The translations under genes and the position numbers were made by a program. Of a DNA stretch of 53,986 nt, positions 10,220-19,253 are shown one piece after another (within the stretch, counting starts at the first letter, position 1; every line of letters begins with the position of its first letter). Origin of the DNA: Paludibacter propionicigenes (GTDB lineage Bacteria; Bacteroidota; Bacteroidia; Bacteroidales; JAFGXI01). Location of the stretch: NCBI GenBank assembly GCA_020721655.1, contig DYMG01000001.1:1-53986 (forward strand), read 5' to 3'. The notes beneath the pieces were generated by a model. The model did not search any database and was not told the DNA's origin. It saw nothing but the letters and a program-made list of their open reading frames with translations.

Positions 10220-11590
10220 TTATTTTTTATCTCTAAAAAATTTAATCAACGCATCGTTCGATTTTAAGTTTGCATTTTTAAATTTACTGTTACCTTTAAA
10301 ATTATACGATTTAACAGTATATGAATTCAAAACCACCTTGTATAACTTATTATTATCTAATACTTTATCAAAAATAACAGAACCAATACTTCCATCTTTT
10401 TTTAATTCCACCTCATATTTTATAGAACCTGTTATAGTTTTCTTTTTTTCAGACGAATACGTTACTTTAATTAAACTAATTATTTCATCAACAGAAAGCA
10501 TTGCTGTCATTAAGTCGTTATTAAATGGATCAACACTATAAATATCTAAAGCTTTAACATTTCCTTTTTTAAGGGTATCAATTCTAATTCCCCCATAATT
10601 CATAAACGATATTTCCGAATTAGTTGTAATTCTAAACGCATCTAAAAAAATATCAACAATTTCTTCTTGCCCAATTAGTGTTTTCCCCAAAAAACCGACA
10701 ACCCTATCTAAATCAGAGTTAATATAGTATTTATCAACAACTTGCCTGATATTAACATCTGTTTTTTGCCTATTTGATATGTTTATAAGCGTATCTTTTT
10801 TATAAACTATTTTATTATTTAAAATTTTAATAGTTAAAACACCTAAATAATTATTATAGCTTCCTGCCTGACAAATTAATGTATTATTAATAACACAAGG
10901 AGTATCTATAATTGTATGAGAATGTCCGCCAATTATTGCATCAATAAAATTGGTTTTTTCGGCTAAAACTTGGTCGGCTTTATAGCCTAAATGAGTTAGT
11001 CCTATTACAATACTTGCACTATCTTTAAGATATTTATATTCTGAAATTGTTTTTATTGGGTCGGTAAATTTAATTCCTGTTAAATTACTTTTAAGTGTCT
11101 CAGGATAACCTTCTTCTGTAATTTTTAATCCTGAAATAAACGCAATTTTACTTTCTCCAATTTTAATTATTTTGTATGGTATTATTTTTTCGATTTCACT
11201 ATTTTGTGTTTCAATATTTGAGCAAATAATTGTAAATTTTGCGTCATTTCTTCGTTTTTGGAGTACTGCTTGTCCGTAATCGAATTCGTGATTTCCTAAA
11301 GCCGATATTTTATAATCTAAAATATTCATTAAATCAATTATTGGATATCCGGGTTCTTTGTATCTATCTACATAAGGGTTTCCCGAGAACAAGTCGCCTG
11401 CAGAAACGAGCATTGAATTTTTATTTGCATTTCTAACACTATCAATAACAGGTTTCATTTTTGCAAATTTATTAATATATCCGTGCATATCGTTTGTATG
11501 CATTATCACAATTGTGCTTGTATCGTTTTGCGAAAAAACGGTTGAAAATAATAATTGAAAAGCTATTACAAAGGTTATTTTATGCTTCAT
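10220..11590 (-). CDS. Periplasmic 5'-nucleotidase-type metallophosphoesterase (UshA/NTE family)
   Basis: The 456-residue exported enzyme has a signal peptide (residues 1-20, TVFSQ). The calcineurin-like metal-binding motifs appear in order: HTNDMHG, GDLFSGN, GNHEFDYG, THLGYKAD and GGHSHT. The C-terminal 5'-nucleotidase domain follows, with the MNYGGIR motif. Such enzymes hydrolyse nucleotides or related phosphoesters in the periplasm; exact substrate unknown. It is probably the last gene of a minus-strand unit after fmt (gap 32 bases). Confidence 0.85.
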   Translation of the reverse strand: MKHKITFVIAFQLLFSTVFSQNDTSTIVIMHTNDMHGYINKFAKMKPVIDSVRNANKNSMLVSAGDLFSGNPYVDRYKEPGYPIIDLMNILDYKISALGNHEFDYGQAVLQKRRNDAKFTIICSNIETQNSEIEKIIPYKIIKIGESKIAFISGLKITEEGYPETLKSNLTGIKFTDPIKTISEYKYLKDSASIVIGLTHLGYKADQVLAEKTNFIDAIIGGHSHTIIDTPCVINNTLICQAGSYNNYLGVLTIKILNNKIVYKKDTLINISNRQKTDVNIRQVVDKYYINSDLDRVVGFLGKTLIGQEEIVDIFLDAFRITTNSEISFMNYGGIRIDTLKKGNVKALDIYSVDPFNNDLMTAMLSVDEIISLIKVTYSSEKKKTITGSIKYEVELKKDGSIGSVIFDKVLDNNKLYKVVLNSYTVKSYNFKGNSKFKNANLKSNDALIKFFRDKK

Positions 11591-11622
11591 TTCAGTTGTT
11601 TTTATTTATTAAGCAGTAACAA

Positions 11623-12552
11623 TCAGAATATTAACTTACCATTATATCCTCTTAAAAATTCCGAAATATCCATTCTTTTTTTTCCTTCCAATTGAAGTTC
11701 TAAAATTGATAAATATCCGTCGAGTGTTTTTATTTTTAAGAATGTTTTAAAATCGGTTAATATTTGTTTGCTTTCTAATGTGTTTTTTAAATTTAGTTCT
11801 GTTTTATAAATTTTAAGAATTTTGCCATCTAAAATAGTCCAAGCTGTTGGGTAAGGGCTTAAACCTCTAACAAAATTATGTATTTCTACTGATGATTTGT
11901 TCCAATCAATTTTGGTATTTTCTTTAAATATTTTAGGTGCTAGTTTTATTTCTGTTGTTACTTGCTGCGTAATTGAATTAACACTTTCTTTCTCAATCTG
12001 TTGAACCGTTTCAAGAATTAATTTACCGCCTAAAATCATAAGTTTATCGTGTAATGTTTCGGCGTTATCAGTTTCTAAAATTTGCACGTCTTCTTGCAAA
12101 ATAATATTCCCTGTATCAATTTCGTGTTGAAGAAAAAAAGTTGTTACTCCGGTTTTTGTTTCTCCGTTTATTATTGCCCAGTTTATTGGTGCAGCACCTC
12201 TATATTGTGGTAATAATGAAGCGTGTAGATTAAAAGTTCCATACTTTGGCATATTCCAAACCACCTCTGGCAACATTCTAAAAGCTACTATTATTTGCAA
12301 ATCGGCTTTTAACAATTTTAATTCGGCAATAAAGGCTTCATTTTTTAAATTTGTTGGCTGTAAGATATTCAAATTTTGTTCGTTGGCATATATTTTAATT
12401 GCCGATTGACTTATTTTTTTTCCTCTACCAGCAGGTTTATCAGGAGCTGTAACAACACCAACAATATTATAATTATTTACAACAAGTTTTTTTAAGCCTT
12501 CAACCGCAAAATCTGGAGTTCCAAAAAAAACTATTCGCAAATTTGAGTTCAT
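11623..12552 (-). CDS. fmt: Methionyl-tRNA formyltransferase
   Basis: Fmt formylates initiator Met-tRNA using 10-formyl-tetrahydrofolate. The 309-residue protein carries the catalytic residues Asn108, His110 and Asp146 at the same numbers as the E. coli enzyme, inside FNLHASLLPQYRGAAP and EIDTGN. The C-terminal OB-like domain contains PYPTAWT. The length matches the family. It lies 4 bases after the aminotransferase gene. Confidence 0.95.
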   Translation of the reverse strand: MNSNLRIVFFGTPDFAVEGLKKLVVNNYNIVGVVTAPDKPAGRGKKISQSAIKIYANEQNLNILQPTNLKNEAFIAELKLLKADLQIIVAFRMLPEVVWNMPKYGTFNLHASLLPQYRGAAPINWAIINGETKTGVTTFFLQHEIDTGNIILQEDVQILETDNAETLHDKLMILGGKLILETVQQIEKESVNSITQQVTTEIKLAPKIFKENTKIDWNKSSVEIHNFVRGLSPYPTAWTILDGKILKIYKTELNLKNTLESKQILTDFKTFLKIKTLDGYLSILELQLEGKKRMDISEFLRGYNGKLIF

Positions 12553-12556
12553 TAAA

Positions 12557-13693
12557 TTATAATTTCAACAGTTTTTCAATTGCACTATCTAAAGTATTTT
12601 TATCTTTAGCAAAGCAAAACCTAAGAACTTTACTCTTTATCTTATCGTGATAAAATGCCGAAATAGGTATAGCCGCAACTTTATGTTCTTTAGTTAAATA
12701 CTCAGCGTATTCGGTATCTTTTAATTGAGAAAGGTTTGTATAATCTAAAAGTTGAAAATAAGTACCACTAGTTGGAATTATTTCAAATTTAGAGTTTTTT
12801 AAAGCCTTGTTAAAATAGTCTCTTTTTTCTTGATACATTGCACTAATATTTAAATAATTAGACTCATCTTCAAGATATTCTGATATAGCGTATTGCAATG
12901 GGGTATTTACTGCATAAACAACAAATTGGTGTACCTTTCTAAATTCTTTCATTAATTCTTTTGGAGCAACACAATAACCTATTTTCCAACCTGTTGTATG
13001 AAATGTTTTCCCAAATGATGATACTATAATGCTACATTTAGCAAGTTTTTCAGATGTGCTAACGCTTAAATGTTTTTTGCCATCAAAAATTATATGTTCG
13101 TAAACTTCGTCGCTTAAAACAGTTATGTTTGTTCCTGTAACTATTTTTTCTAGTTGTTTAATGTCGTTTTCGTCTAATACTGAGCCTGTTGGATTATGCG
13201 GAGAGTTTATAATAAGCATTCTAGTTTTTGCTGTAACAACTTTCTGAACTTCGTTCCAATCTATTTTATAGTCCTTACCTTTTAGCTCCAAAAATATTGG
13301 TTTGCCTCCTGAAAGCTCTATGGCTGGCAAGTAGCTATCGTAAACAGGCTCAAAAACAATAACTTCGTCGCCTTCGTTTATTAGAGCTGTAATTGCTGTA
13401 TATAAAGCCTGTGTTGCTCCTGCGGTAATTGTAATTTCCGTTTCCGGATTGTATTTTCGATTATATAATTTTTCTGTTTTTTCCGATATTATTTCGCGTA
13501 ATTTTATAATGCCCGGCATAGGTGCATACTGGTTAAATCCGCGCTTCATATTTTCGTTTACTAGTTCAATTAATTTTGGAGATACATCAAAATTTGGAAA
13601 TCCTTGAGATAAATTAATTGCATTATTTTCGTTTGCCAATTGAGACATAACCGCAAAAATACTTGTATTTGTATTTGGTAATTTAGAATTCAT
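12557..13693 (-). CDS. PLP-dependent methionine aminotransferase (YbdL-like)
   Basis: This fold-type I aminotransferase of 378 residues has the PLP lysine Lys229 in SSFGKTFHTTGWK, NSPHNPTG at 163-170 and the LSQGFPNF start typical of class I enzymes. The stretch around KVHQFVVYAVNTPLQ closely resembles E. coli YbdL and kynurenine aminotransferases, which prefer methionine and aromatic amino acids. It heads the minus-strand unit with fmt; methionine salvage is a possible link but is inference. A minus-strand TATTTTTG lies about 22 bases upstream. Confidence 0.85.
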   Translation of the reverse strand: MNSKLPNTNTSIFAVMSQLANENNAINLSQGFPNFDVSPKLIELVNENMKRGFNQYAPMPGIIKLREIISEKTEKLYNRKYNPETEITITAGATQALYTAITALINEGDEVIVFEPVYDSYLPAIELSGGKPIFLELKGKDYKIDWNEVQKVVTAKTRMLIINSPHNPTGSVLDENDIKQLEKIVTGTNITVLSDEVYEHIIFDGKKHLSVSTSEKLAKCSIIVSSFGKTFHTTGWKIGYCVAPKELMKEFRKVHQFVVYAVNTPLQYAISEYLEDESNYLNISAMYQEKRDYFNKALKNSKFEIIPTSGTYFQLLDYTNLSQLKDTEYAEYLTKEHKVAAIPISAFYHDKIKSKVLRFCFAKDKNTLDSAIEKLLKL

Positions 13694-13715
13694 TTTTATT
13701 TATTTTTCTGCCTTG

Positions 13716-13723
13716 CAAAAATA
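13716..13723 (-). promoter_or_regulatory. -7 element of the aminotransferase-fmt unit
   Basis: Minus-strand TATTTTTG fits TAnnTTTG and ends about 22 bases before the ATG at 13693. No -33 TTTG was found. Confidence 0.42.
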
Positions 13724-13835
13724 TCAAATAAAAATTTAACAATCACTTATGTGTTGTTAAAATATTAATAAATTTAATGTTATTGTTAATAAAAACCATC
13801 AATATATAAGCTTACATTTTTCAAAAACTTGCGAT

Positions 13836-13857
13836 TAATCACAAATATTTGTGATTA
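13836..13857. promoter_or_regulatory. Perfect 22-bp palindrome, candidate operator of the CheR/Sia-like operon
   Basis: TAATCACAAAT is followed directly by its reverse complement ATTTGTGATTA. No T run follows on either strand, so it is not a normal terminator. It ends 79 bases before the cheR start and would centre about 70 bases upstream of a start site set by the TATTTTG at 13903-13909. That position suits an activator dimer. The half-sites resemble CRP/FNR sites but in the reverse arrangement (TCACA-N6-TGTGA), so the binding protein is unknown. Confidence 0.5.
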
Positions 13858-13936
13858 GATAAAAAAATAAATAGAAAACAATTTAGTTTAAAAAAAAATG
13901 CTTATTTTGTGTTCCTTTTTAATTAGATTAATATAA

Positions 13937-14734
13937 ATGGATATAACAATATCGGACATTAAAAATATTAGCGAAAAAATACGCGAACATATTGGTATTA
14001 ACATAAATAACTTTGCTCAAGAAGCTTTAAAGAGCAGAATTAATAATATCAATACCACTTACGATATTCGAAATATCGACACATTAATCTCATACATTGA
14101 AAACGGGAAAATAACTCCCGATGATTTTTTACACCATTTTTCGGTTCCTTTTACCGAAATGTTTAGAGACCCTTCAATGTGGCGAAAACTTAAAGACGAC
14201 TTAATATCTAATAGTAAAGACAGATATTTTAAAATATTTTTACCAAGTTGCTCAACCGGCGATGAATATTACTCGCTATTAATTTTATTAGATGAAATTG
14301 GTATTCTAAACTCTTCTCATATTACAGTTTCCAGTTGGTCGAAAAAAACTATAGCAACTATTAAAGAAGCTATTATTCCAGCAAAAAAAATGGAAATAAA
14401 TGTTGCAAATTACAAACGATTTGAAGGAAAAGGCAATATTGAAAGCTATTTTGAGAGCAATAAAATAAAAAATTTACAAAAAAACACTGAGTTTTTAAAT
14501 ATTTCTATATTCGACTCTAAAATGCCAATAAATCAAGACATTATTATTTTCAGAAATAAATTTATTTATTTTACACAAGATACTCAAAACATTGTTCTGG
14601 AAAAATTGCACAATAGCCTAAAAATAGGAGGGAAATTAATAATTGGTATAAAAGAAAATATATTTTTAACAGAATCGACAAACAGCAAATTTGCAAAAAT
14701 TTGTGAAGAAGATCGTATTTACAAAAAAAAATAA
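13937..14734 (+). CDS. cheR: CheR-type protein-glutamate methyltransferase
   Basis: CheR transfers methyl groups from S-adenosylmethionine to glutamates of receptor proteins. The 265-residue protein has the small helical N-domain, then FTEMFRDPSMW, the SAM-binding PSCSTGDEYYS (family: AGCSTGEEPYS) and IIIFRNKFIYF (family: FCRNVLIYF). Several positions differ from canonical CheR. It is the first gene of a long sensory operon and is followed after 3 bases by CheB. No chemoreceptor, CheA or CheW is in the window, so the methylated target is unknown; a membrane GAF protein of the operon is possible. Confidence 0.85.
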   Translation: MDITISDIKNISEKIREHIGININNFAQEALKSRINNINTTYDIRNIDTLISYIENGKITPDDFLHHFSVPFTEMFRDPSMWRKLKDDLISNSKDRYFKIFLPSCSTGDEYYSLLILLDEIGILNSSHITVSSWSKKTIATIKEAIIPAKKMEINVANYKRFEGKGNIESYFESNKIKNLQKNTEFLNISIFDSKMPINQDIIIFRNKFIYFTQDTQNIVLEKLHNSLKIGGKLIIGIKENIFLTESTNSKFAKICEEDRIYKKK

Positions 14735-14737
14735 TTA

Positions 14738-15298
14738 ATGCAATACAAAGCAGTTATAATAGGAGGTAGTGCAGGTAGTTTTCAAGTAGTTACAAAAATA
14801 CTTAATTCTATGCCTAAAAATTTTGATATTCCAATGTTTTTGTGTCTTCACAGACTAAAGCACGTAAGATCGGGGTTTGTTGAGGCATTATCTTTAAAAT
14901 CTAACTTAACAATTGTAGAACCATTTGACAAAGACACCATAAAAAAAGGTATAGTGTATTTAGCACCAGCAAATTACCACATGTATTTCCAATTTGGGCA
15001 AAAATTTAGTTTATCTACCGAACCCTCTGTAAACCATTCAAGACCATCAATAGATTTATCGTTTTTTTCAGCAGCAAACTCATATCGAGATAAACTTATT
15101 GGTATAATACTTTCTGGTGCGAACAAAGATGGAGCACAAGGAATAAAAAGAATTAAAGAACTTGGCGGAACAGTTATAGTGCAAGACCCAAACGATGCTC
15201 AAATAAAAACAATGCCACTATCTGCACTAGAATTAATTACTCCAGACCATATATTAACAACCGAAGGAATTATCAATTTTTTAAACAATGTAAAATGA
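14738..15298 (+). CDS. cheB: Receiver-less CheB-type methylesterase
   Basis: CheB removes methyl groups or deamidates receptor glutamines. This 186-residue protein is the catalytic domain alone. The triad is visible as Ser11 (GGSAGS), His38 (LHRL) and Asp131 (GANKDG), with APANYHM and PLSAL as further family motifs. The normal N-terminal receiver domain is missing, so phosphorylation cannot control it directly. It overlaps the next gene by 4 bases (ATGA). Confidence 0.87.
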   Translation: MQYKAVIIGGSAGSFQVVTKILNSMPKNFDIPMFLCLHRLKHVRSGFVEALSLKSNLTIVEPFDKDTIKKGIVYLAPANYHMYFQFGQKFSLSTEPSVNHSRPSIDLSFFSAANSYRDKLIGIILSGANKDGAQGIKRIKELGGTVIVQDPNDAQIKTMPLSALELITPDHILTTEGIINFLNNVK

Positions 15299-16020
15299 AA
15301 ATATTTTCCACAAAAAACATTATAAACTTAGTATTGACAAGCCTAATATTGTTATTATCGTTTATTATTTTTAAAAATATTGGCACAAGCAGTGTTAATT
15401 CATACTTATTAATTAGCATTAACATTTTAGTGCTAATTATTTTAACAACAAATTTATTTTACAAAACCTTACAAATAAAAGAAATAGAAGTAATAAAAGA
15501 AGTTCTGATTAACGACGAAAACACAGAAAACGAACCTGTTTTTGAAATTATTGAAGACAAATTGGAAAACAAATCAATAAAAATTGAAAATATTAAAACA
15601 GAACAAGATATATCTAAATATATTGAAAATCAATTATTAACAATTTCGAAAAAATTTAATATTGACCAAGCAATTTTTTATTTAAAAGACGAAAATAACA
15701 TATACAACCCAATAAGTAAATACGCTTATTACTCTGACAAAGAACCTGATAGCATAGAAGAAGGCGAAGGTATTTTAGGACAAGCAATAAAAGATAAGAA
15801 AATGCTTCTTATTGACGATATTCCTGACGGATACATTACAATTCTTTCCGGCTTAGGTAAAGGAAATCCAAAAACGCTTTTAATAGTTCCTGCAGTAGTA
15901 GATAATAATGTTGTAGCAATTGCCGAATTTGCATCATTAAAAAGCATAAACGACGAAACAAAAACACTGATACAAGAATCGATTAGTAAAATTGCTAAAA
16001 ACTTAACTAATGTTCATTAA
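15295..16020 (+). CDS. Membrane-anchored GAF-domain protein
   Basis: The 241-residue product has two hydrophobic segments (about residues 8-26 and 35-55) and a cytoplasmic GAF domain (about 100-238) with GEGILGQA and a TLLIVPA core. The GAF resembles that of the phosphatase encoded next door, including an ITxxSG segment. It has no output domain, so it probably acts as a sensor or scaffold for other operon products. The short glutamate-rich linker (about 60-100) could be a substrate for CheR/CheB, but no methylation consensus can be proven. Confidence 0.75.
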   Translation: MKIFSTKNIINLVLTSLILLLSFIIFKNIGTSSVNSYLLISINILVLIILTTNLFYKTLQIKEIEVIKEVLINDENTENEPVFEIIEDKLENKSIKIENIKTEQDISKYIENQLLTISKKFNIDQAIFYLKDENNIYNPISKYAYYSDKEPDSIEEGEGILGQAIKDKKMLLIDDIPDGYITILSGLGKGNPKTLLIVPAVVDNNVVAIAEFASLKSINDETKTLIQESISKIAKNLTNVH

Positions 16021-16031
16021 AATTAAGCAAA

Positions 16032-18659
16032 ATGACTAATAAAAGCATACAAAATATTAATTCTTGCGGGTTGTTTGGCTTATCGTGCAAAACTAGAAAG
16101 TACCCTGTTTTTGGAATGTTTTTTGGGTTTATGTTTCCAATAATTGCGTGGATTTTTGATTTAACTTACAGAAGCTACGGTATAAGCCAAACATGGCAAA
16201 TGCACAAAGAAAACCCTATGCATTTTATTATTGATATGGCTCCACTAATACTGGGTTTTGTAGCTTATTTACTTGCAAAAAAAATACAAAAAGACCAAAC
16301 TAAATTAGATAATTACATAGAAGCCCAAACAACGTATATAGATAATATTTCACATTTTGCTAAAGAAATTGGAAAAGGCAATTTTGATATTGATATTGTA
16401 AAAAACATCAATAAAAACGATGCTCTAATACAAGTTTTAATAAAAATGAAAGACGATTTATCAGCCTCATCATTAAAAGAACAAGAACAAAATTGGGTAA
16501 TAAAAGGACGAGATAAAATTTCAAATATTTTACGAGAATACACCGACTTGGAAGAGCTATCGTACCACGTTTTAGAAACATTAATAAATTACGTTGAAGT
16601 TATTCAAGGCTCATTTTACATTTACGATGAAGACTCTAAAACACTTAAAAACTATGCATCTTATGCTTACAGCAGAAAAAAATTCATAAAGCAAGAATTT
16701 AAAATTGGAGAAGGTCTAATAGGACAAGCTGCTTACGAATTAGCTACAATTTATAGAAATGAAATACCAAACTACTATATTACAATAACTTCAGGTATTA
16801 TTGGCGAAAAAAAGCCTGGTAGCCTACTAATAGTGCCACTTATTAGCGATGAAAAACTTAGAGGTGTAATAGAAATTTCAGCCATTGAAGACCATATTGA
16901 TGAAAAAACAATTAAATTTGTTGAAGGTATTAGTGATATTATTGGACAAACACTATTTAATTTAATAATAAACAATAAAACACAAAAGCTATTAAACGAA
17001 TCGCAACGAATGACCGAAGAACTTCAAGAAAATGAAGAAGAATTGAGGCAAAATGCAGAAGAAATGATTGCAACTCAAGAAGAACTAGAAAAATCGAACA
17101 ACGAATTAGAATTAAAAATTACAGAAGTACAAAACGCACAACTCCGTCAGCACACATTATTAGAAAATGCCTCAGAAGTAATAACCATTTACGACGAAAA
17201 CGGAATAATAAAATACGAAAGCCCATCAGTAGTTAATATTTTAGGATACAACCACGAAGAAACAGTTGGAACACAAGCCCTCGATAGAGTATCTGAAGAC
17301 ACAAAAGACATTGTAAAAAGCAGCCTTGCCGAATTAATAAACAATCCATTTAACCCAATAACAGTAGAATTTCAATATTACAAAAAAGACAATAGCCTAA
17401 TTTGGTTAGAAGCTTTTGGAAGAAACCTAATAGACAACCCAATAATAAACGGAATACTTTTCAATACAAGAGATATAACCCTAAGAAAATTAGCCGAAGC
17501 AGAACAACGAAGACGAGGACAAATGCAAGCATTATCGGAAAATTCGCTCGACCTAATTTTACGCTTAAGCTTAGAAGGAAAAATATATTATATGAATCCT
17601 GTATTTGAAAAATACATTGGAATTAAACCAAAAGAAGTCCAAAATCAACACATTACAGATATTGACATAAATAAAAACTTAACCGAATTTTTCCATAAAA
17701 TCCTAAACACATTAATAAACAACCCAATAAAACAAGAAAACGAATTTGAATTAGACAGTAATTTCGGAAAACGATTTATGTCTGTTAACTCAATACCAGA
17801 ATTTAACTCGAAAAAAGAATTAGAATCTGTATTAATAGTAGCACACGACATTTCCGAAAGAAAAGAAATTGAAATCCAAATAGAAAATACCAATAAAAAA
17901 ATAACCGAAAGCATTAACTACGCTCAAAGAATTCAAGGCTCAATACTACCAAAAACAAACACATTGCAGACCTACTTCAAAGATTCGTTCATTTTCTACA
18001 AACCAAAAGACGTAGTAAGTGGCGACTTTCCGTGGATGTTTGAACGAGAAAACAACATATACTTTGCAGCAGTAGATTGTACAGGGCACGGAGTTCCCGG
18101 AGCATTACTCTCATTCATTGGATATTTTCAACTAAACAACATTGTTGACCATAAAGAAATACTAAACTCAGGTCAAATACTCGACAAACTACACACCGGA
18201 GTTAGAAAAACACTACGTCAGGAAGACGAAGGAGCTAACAGCAGAGATGGAATGGACGTTGCACTTTGCAGATACGACTTATTAAAAAAACAACTACACT
18301 ATTCTGGAGCCCACCGTCCGCTTTACCTTCTTAGAGGAACCGAATTGCAAGAATTTAAAGGCAGTAGAAAAGCAATTGGAGGAATACCACACAAAAAAGA
18401 ACAAGAACAAAACTTTATAAATTACATTATTAACATAAAAAAAGGCGACAAAATATTTATTTTTTCAGACGGATACCCCGACCAAATTGGTGGTGCAAAA
18501 AGAGAAAAATACCAATCAAAACAAATTAGAGAAGGAATAATAAAAAATAATAATTTTACAATGCAAAATTTTTCAGATTACTTTGCAAACGAATTTAAAA
18601 CTTGGAAAAATACTAACAAACAAATTGATGATATACTTATGATTGGCGTTCAATTTTAA
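16032..18659 (+). CDS. Membrane GAF-PAS-PAS SpoIIE/PP2C phosphatase (SiaA-like role)
   Basis: The 875-residue protein has two membrane helices (about 27-45 and 66-84), a HAMP-like linker, a GAF domain (about 165-315), a glutamate/glutamine-rich coiled coil (about 316-375), two PAS domains (about 375-490 and 495-620) and a C-terminal SpoIIE-type phosphatase (about 640-875). The metal-binding motifs are present: VSGDF, DCTGHGVPG, DGMDVALC, FSDGYPDQ and IDDILMIG. The usual SGDFYW reads SGDFPW. By analogy with P. aeruginosa SiaA it should dephosphorylate the SiaC-like protein two genes downstream. It differs in that the sensing part is a cytoplasmic GAF/PAS array. Confidence 0.88.
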   Translation: MTNKSIQNINSCGLFGLSCKTRKYPVFGMFFGFMFPIIAWIFDLTYRSYGISQTWQMHKENPMHFIIDMAPLILGFVAYLLAKKIQKDQTKLDNYIEAQTTYIDNISHFAKEIGKGNFDIDIVKNINKNDALIQVLIKMKDDLSASSLKEQEQNWVIKGRDKISNILREYTDLEELSYHVLETLINYVEVIQGSFYIYDEDSKTLKNYASYAYSRKKFIKQEFKIGEGLIGQAAYELATIYRNEIPNYYITITSGIIGEKKPGSLLIVPLISDEKLRGVIEISAIEDHIDEKTIKFVEGISDIIGQTLFNLIINNKTQKLLNESQRMTEELQENEEELRQNAEEMIATQEELEKSNNELELKITEVQNAQLRQHTLLENASEVITIYDENGIIKYESPSVVNILGYNHEETVGTQALDRVSEDTKDIVKSSLAELINNPFNPITVEFQYYKKDNSLIWLEAFGRNLIDNPIINGILFNTRDITLRKLAEAEQRRRGQMQALSENSLDLILRLSLEGKIYYMNPVFEKYIGIKPKEVQNQHITDIDINKNLTEFFHKILNTLINNPIKQENEFELDSNFGKRFMSVNSIPEFNSKKELESVLIVAHDISERKEIEIQIENTNKKITESINYAQRIQGSILPKTNTLQTYFKDSFIFYKPKDVVSGDFPWMFERENNIYFAAVDCTGHGVPGALLSFIGYFQLNNIVDHKEILNSGQILDKLHTGVRKTLRQEDEGANSRDGMDVALCRYDLLKKQLHYSGAHRPLYLLRGTELQEFKGSRKAIGGIPHKKEQEQNFINYIINIKKGDKIFIFSDGYPDQIGGAKREKYQSKQIREGIIKNNNFTMQNFSDYFANEFKTWKNTNKQIDDILMIGVQF

Positions 18660-18671
18660 AAAACAAATTTT

Positions 18672-19247
18672 ATGGAAGACAAAACATTAAATGATTCATT
18701 CTTAAATGCCGTAATGGAATTTCATAAAACTATGAGAGAGAATGATATTAGCTTAGTTTACGAAGGCGAAATAACTCATAGCATTACAAAAGCCTTTACT
18801 TCGCTAACCGAAAAGAAAATGACCGACGAGGAAGAATCTGGCATTACACAAAGAAAAGTGTTTCACGTAATGGTAGAATGTTTACAAAATATTAGTAAGC
18901 ACGCCGAAAACGGAAACGATTCCTACTCTACCGATGGACGAGGAATTTTTATGGTTCACAAAACAGAAGAACTATACAAAATTACAACAGGAAACCTTAT
19001 TGCCGATGAAAACGTTGAAAACTTAAAGCGTTCATTAGATTTAATAAACAGCCTTAACAAAGACGAACTAACCGAACTTTATAAAAAACAAATAAAAGAA
19101 GGTCAGCTTTCCGACAAAAAAGGTGCAGGTTTAGGATTTATTGATATAGCCCGAAAAACAGGCTCTAAATTAGAATTTAGTTTTAAGTCTGTTAAAAATA
19201 ACATATCTTTTTTTATACTAACAACTATTATTGAACGTAAAAAATAA
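18672..19247 (+). CDS. SiaB-family protein kinase
   Basis: The 191-residue product matches the SiaB family (DUF6272), GHKL-type kinases that phosphorylate SiaC. Visible motifs are an N-box-like VECLQNISKHAEN (about 76-88), GNLI in mid-protein and a G-box GAGLGFIDIAR near the end. There are no membrane segments. It starts 12 bases after the phosphatase and ends 6 bases before the SiaC-like gene. The order phosphatase-kinase-phosphoprotein equals siaA-siaB-siaC. Confidence 0.85.
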   Translation: MEDKTLNDSFLNAVMEFHKTMRENDISLVYEGEITHSITKAFTSLTEKKMTDEEESGITQRKVFHVMVECLQNISKHAENGNDSYSTDGRGIFMVHKTEELYKITTGNLIADENVENLKRSLDLINSLNKDELTELYKKQIKEGQLSDKKGAGLGFIDIARKTGSKLEFSFKSVKNNISFFILTTIIERKK

Positions 19248-19253
19248 TTTAAT

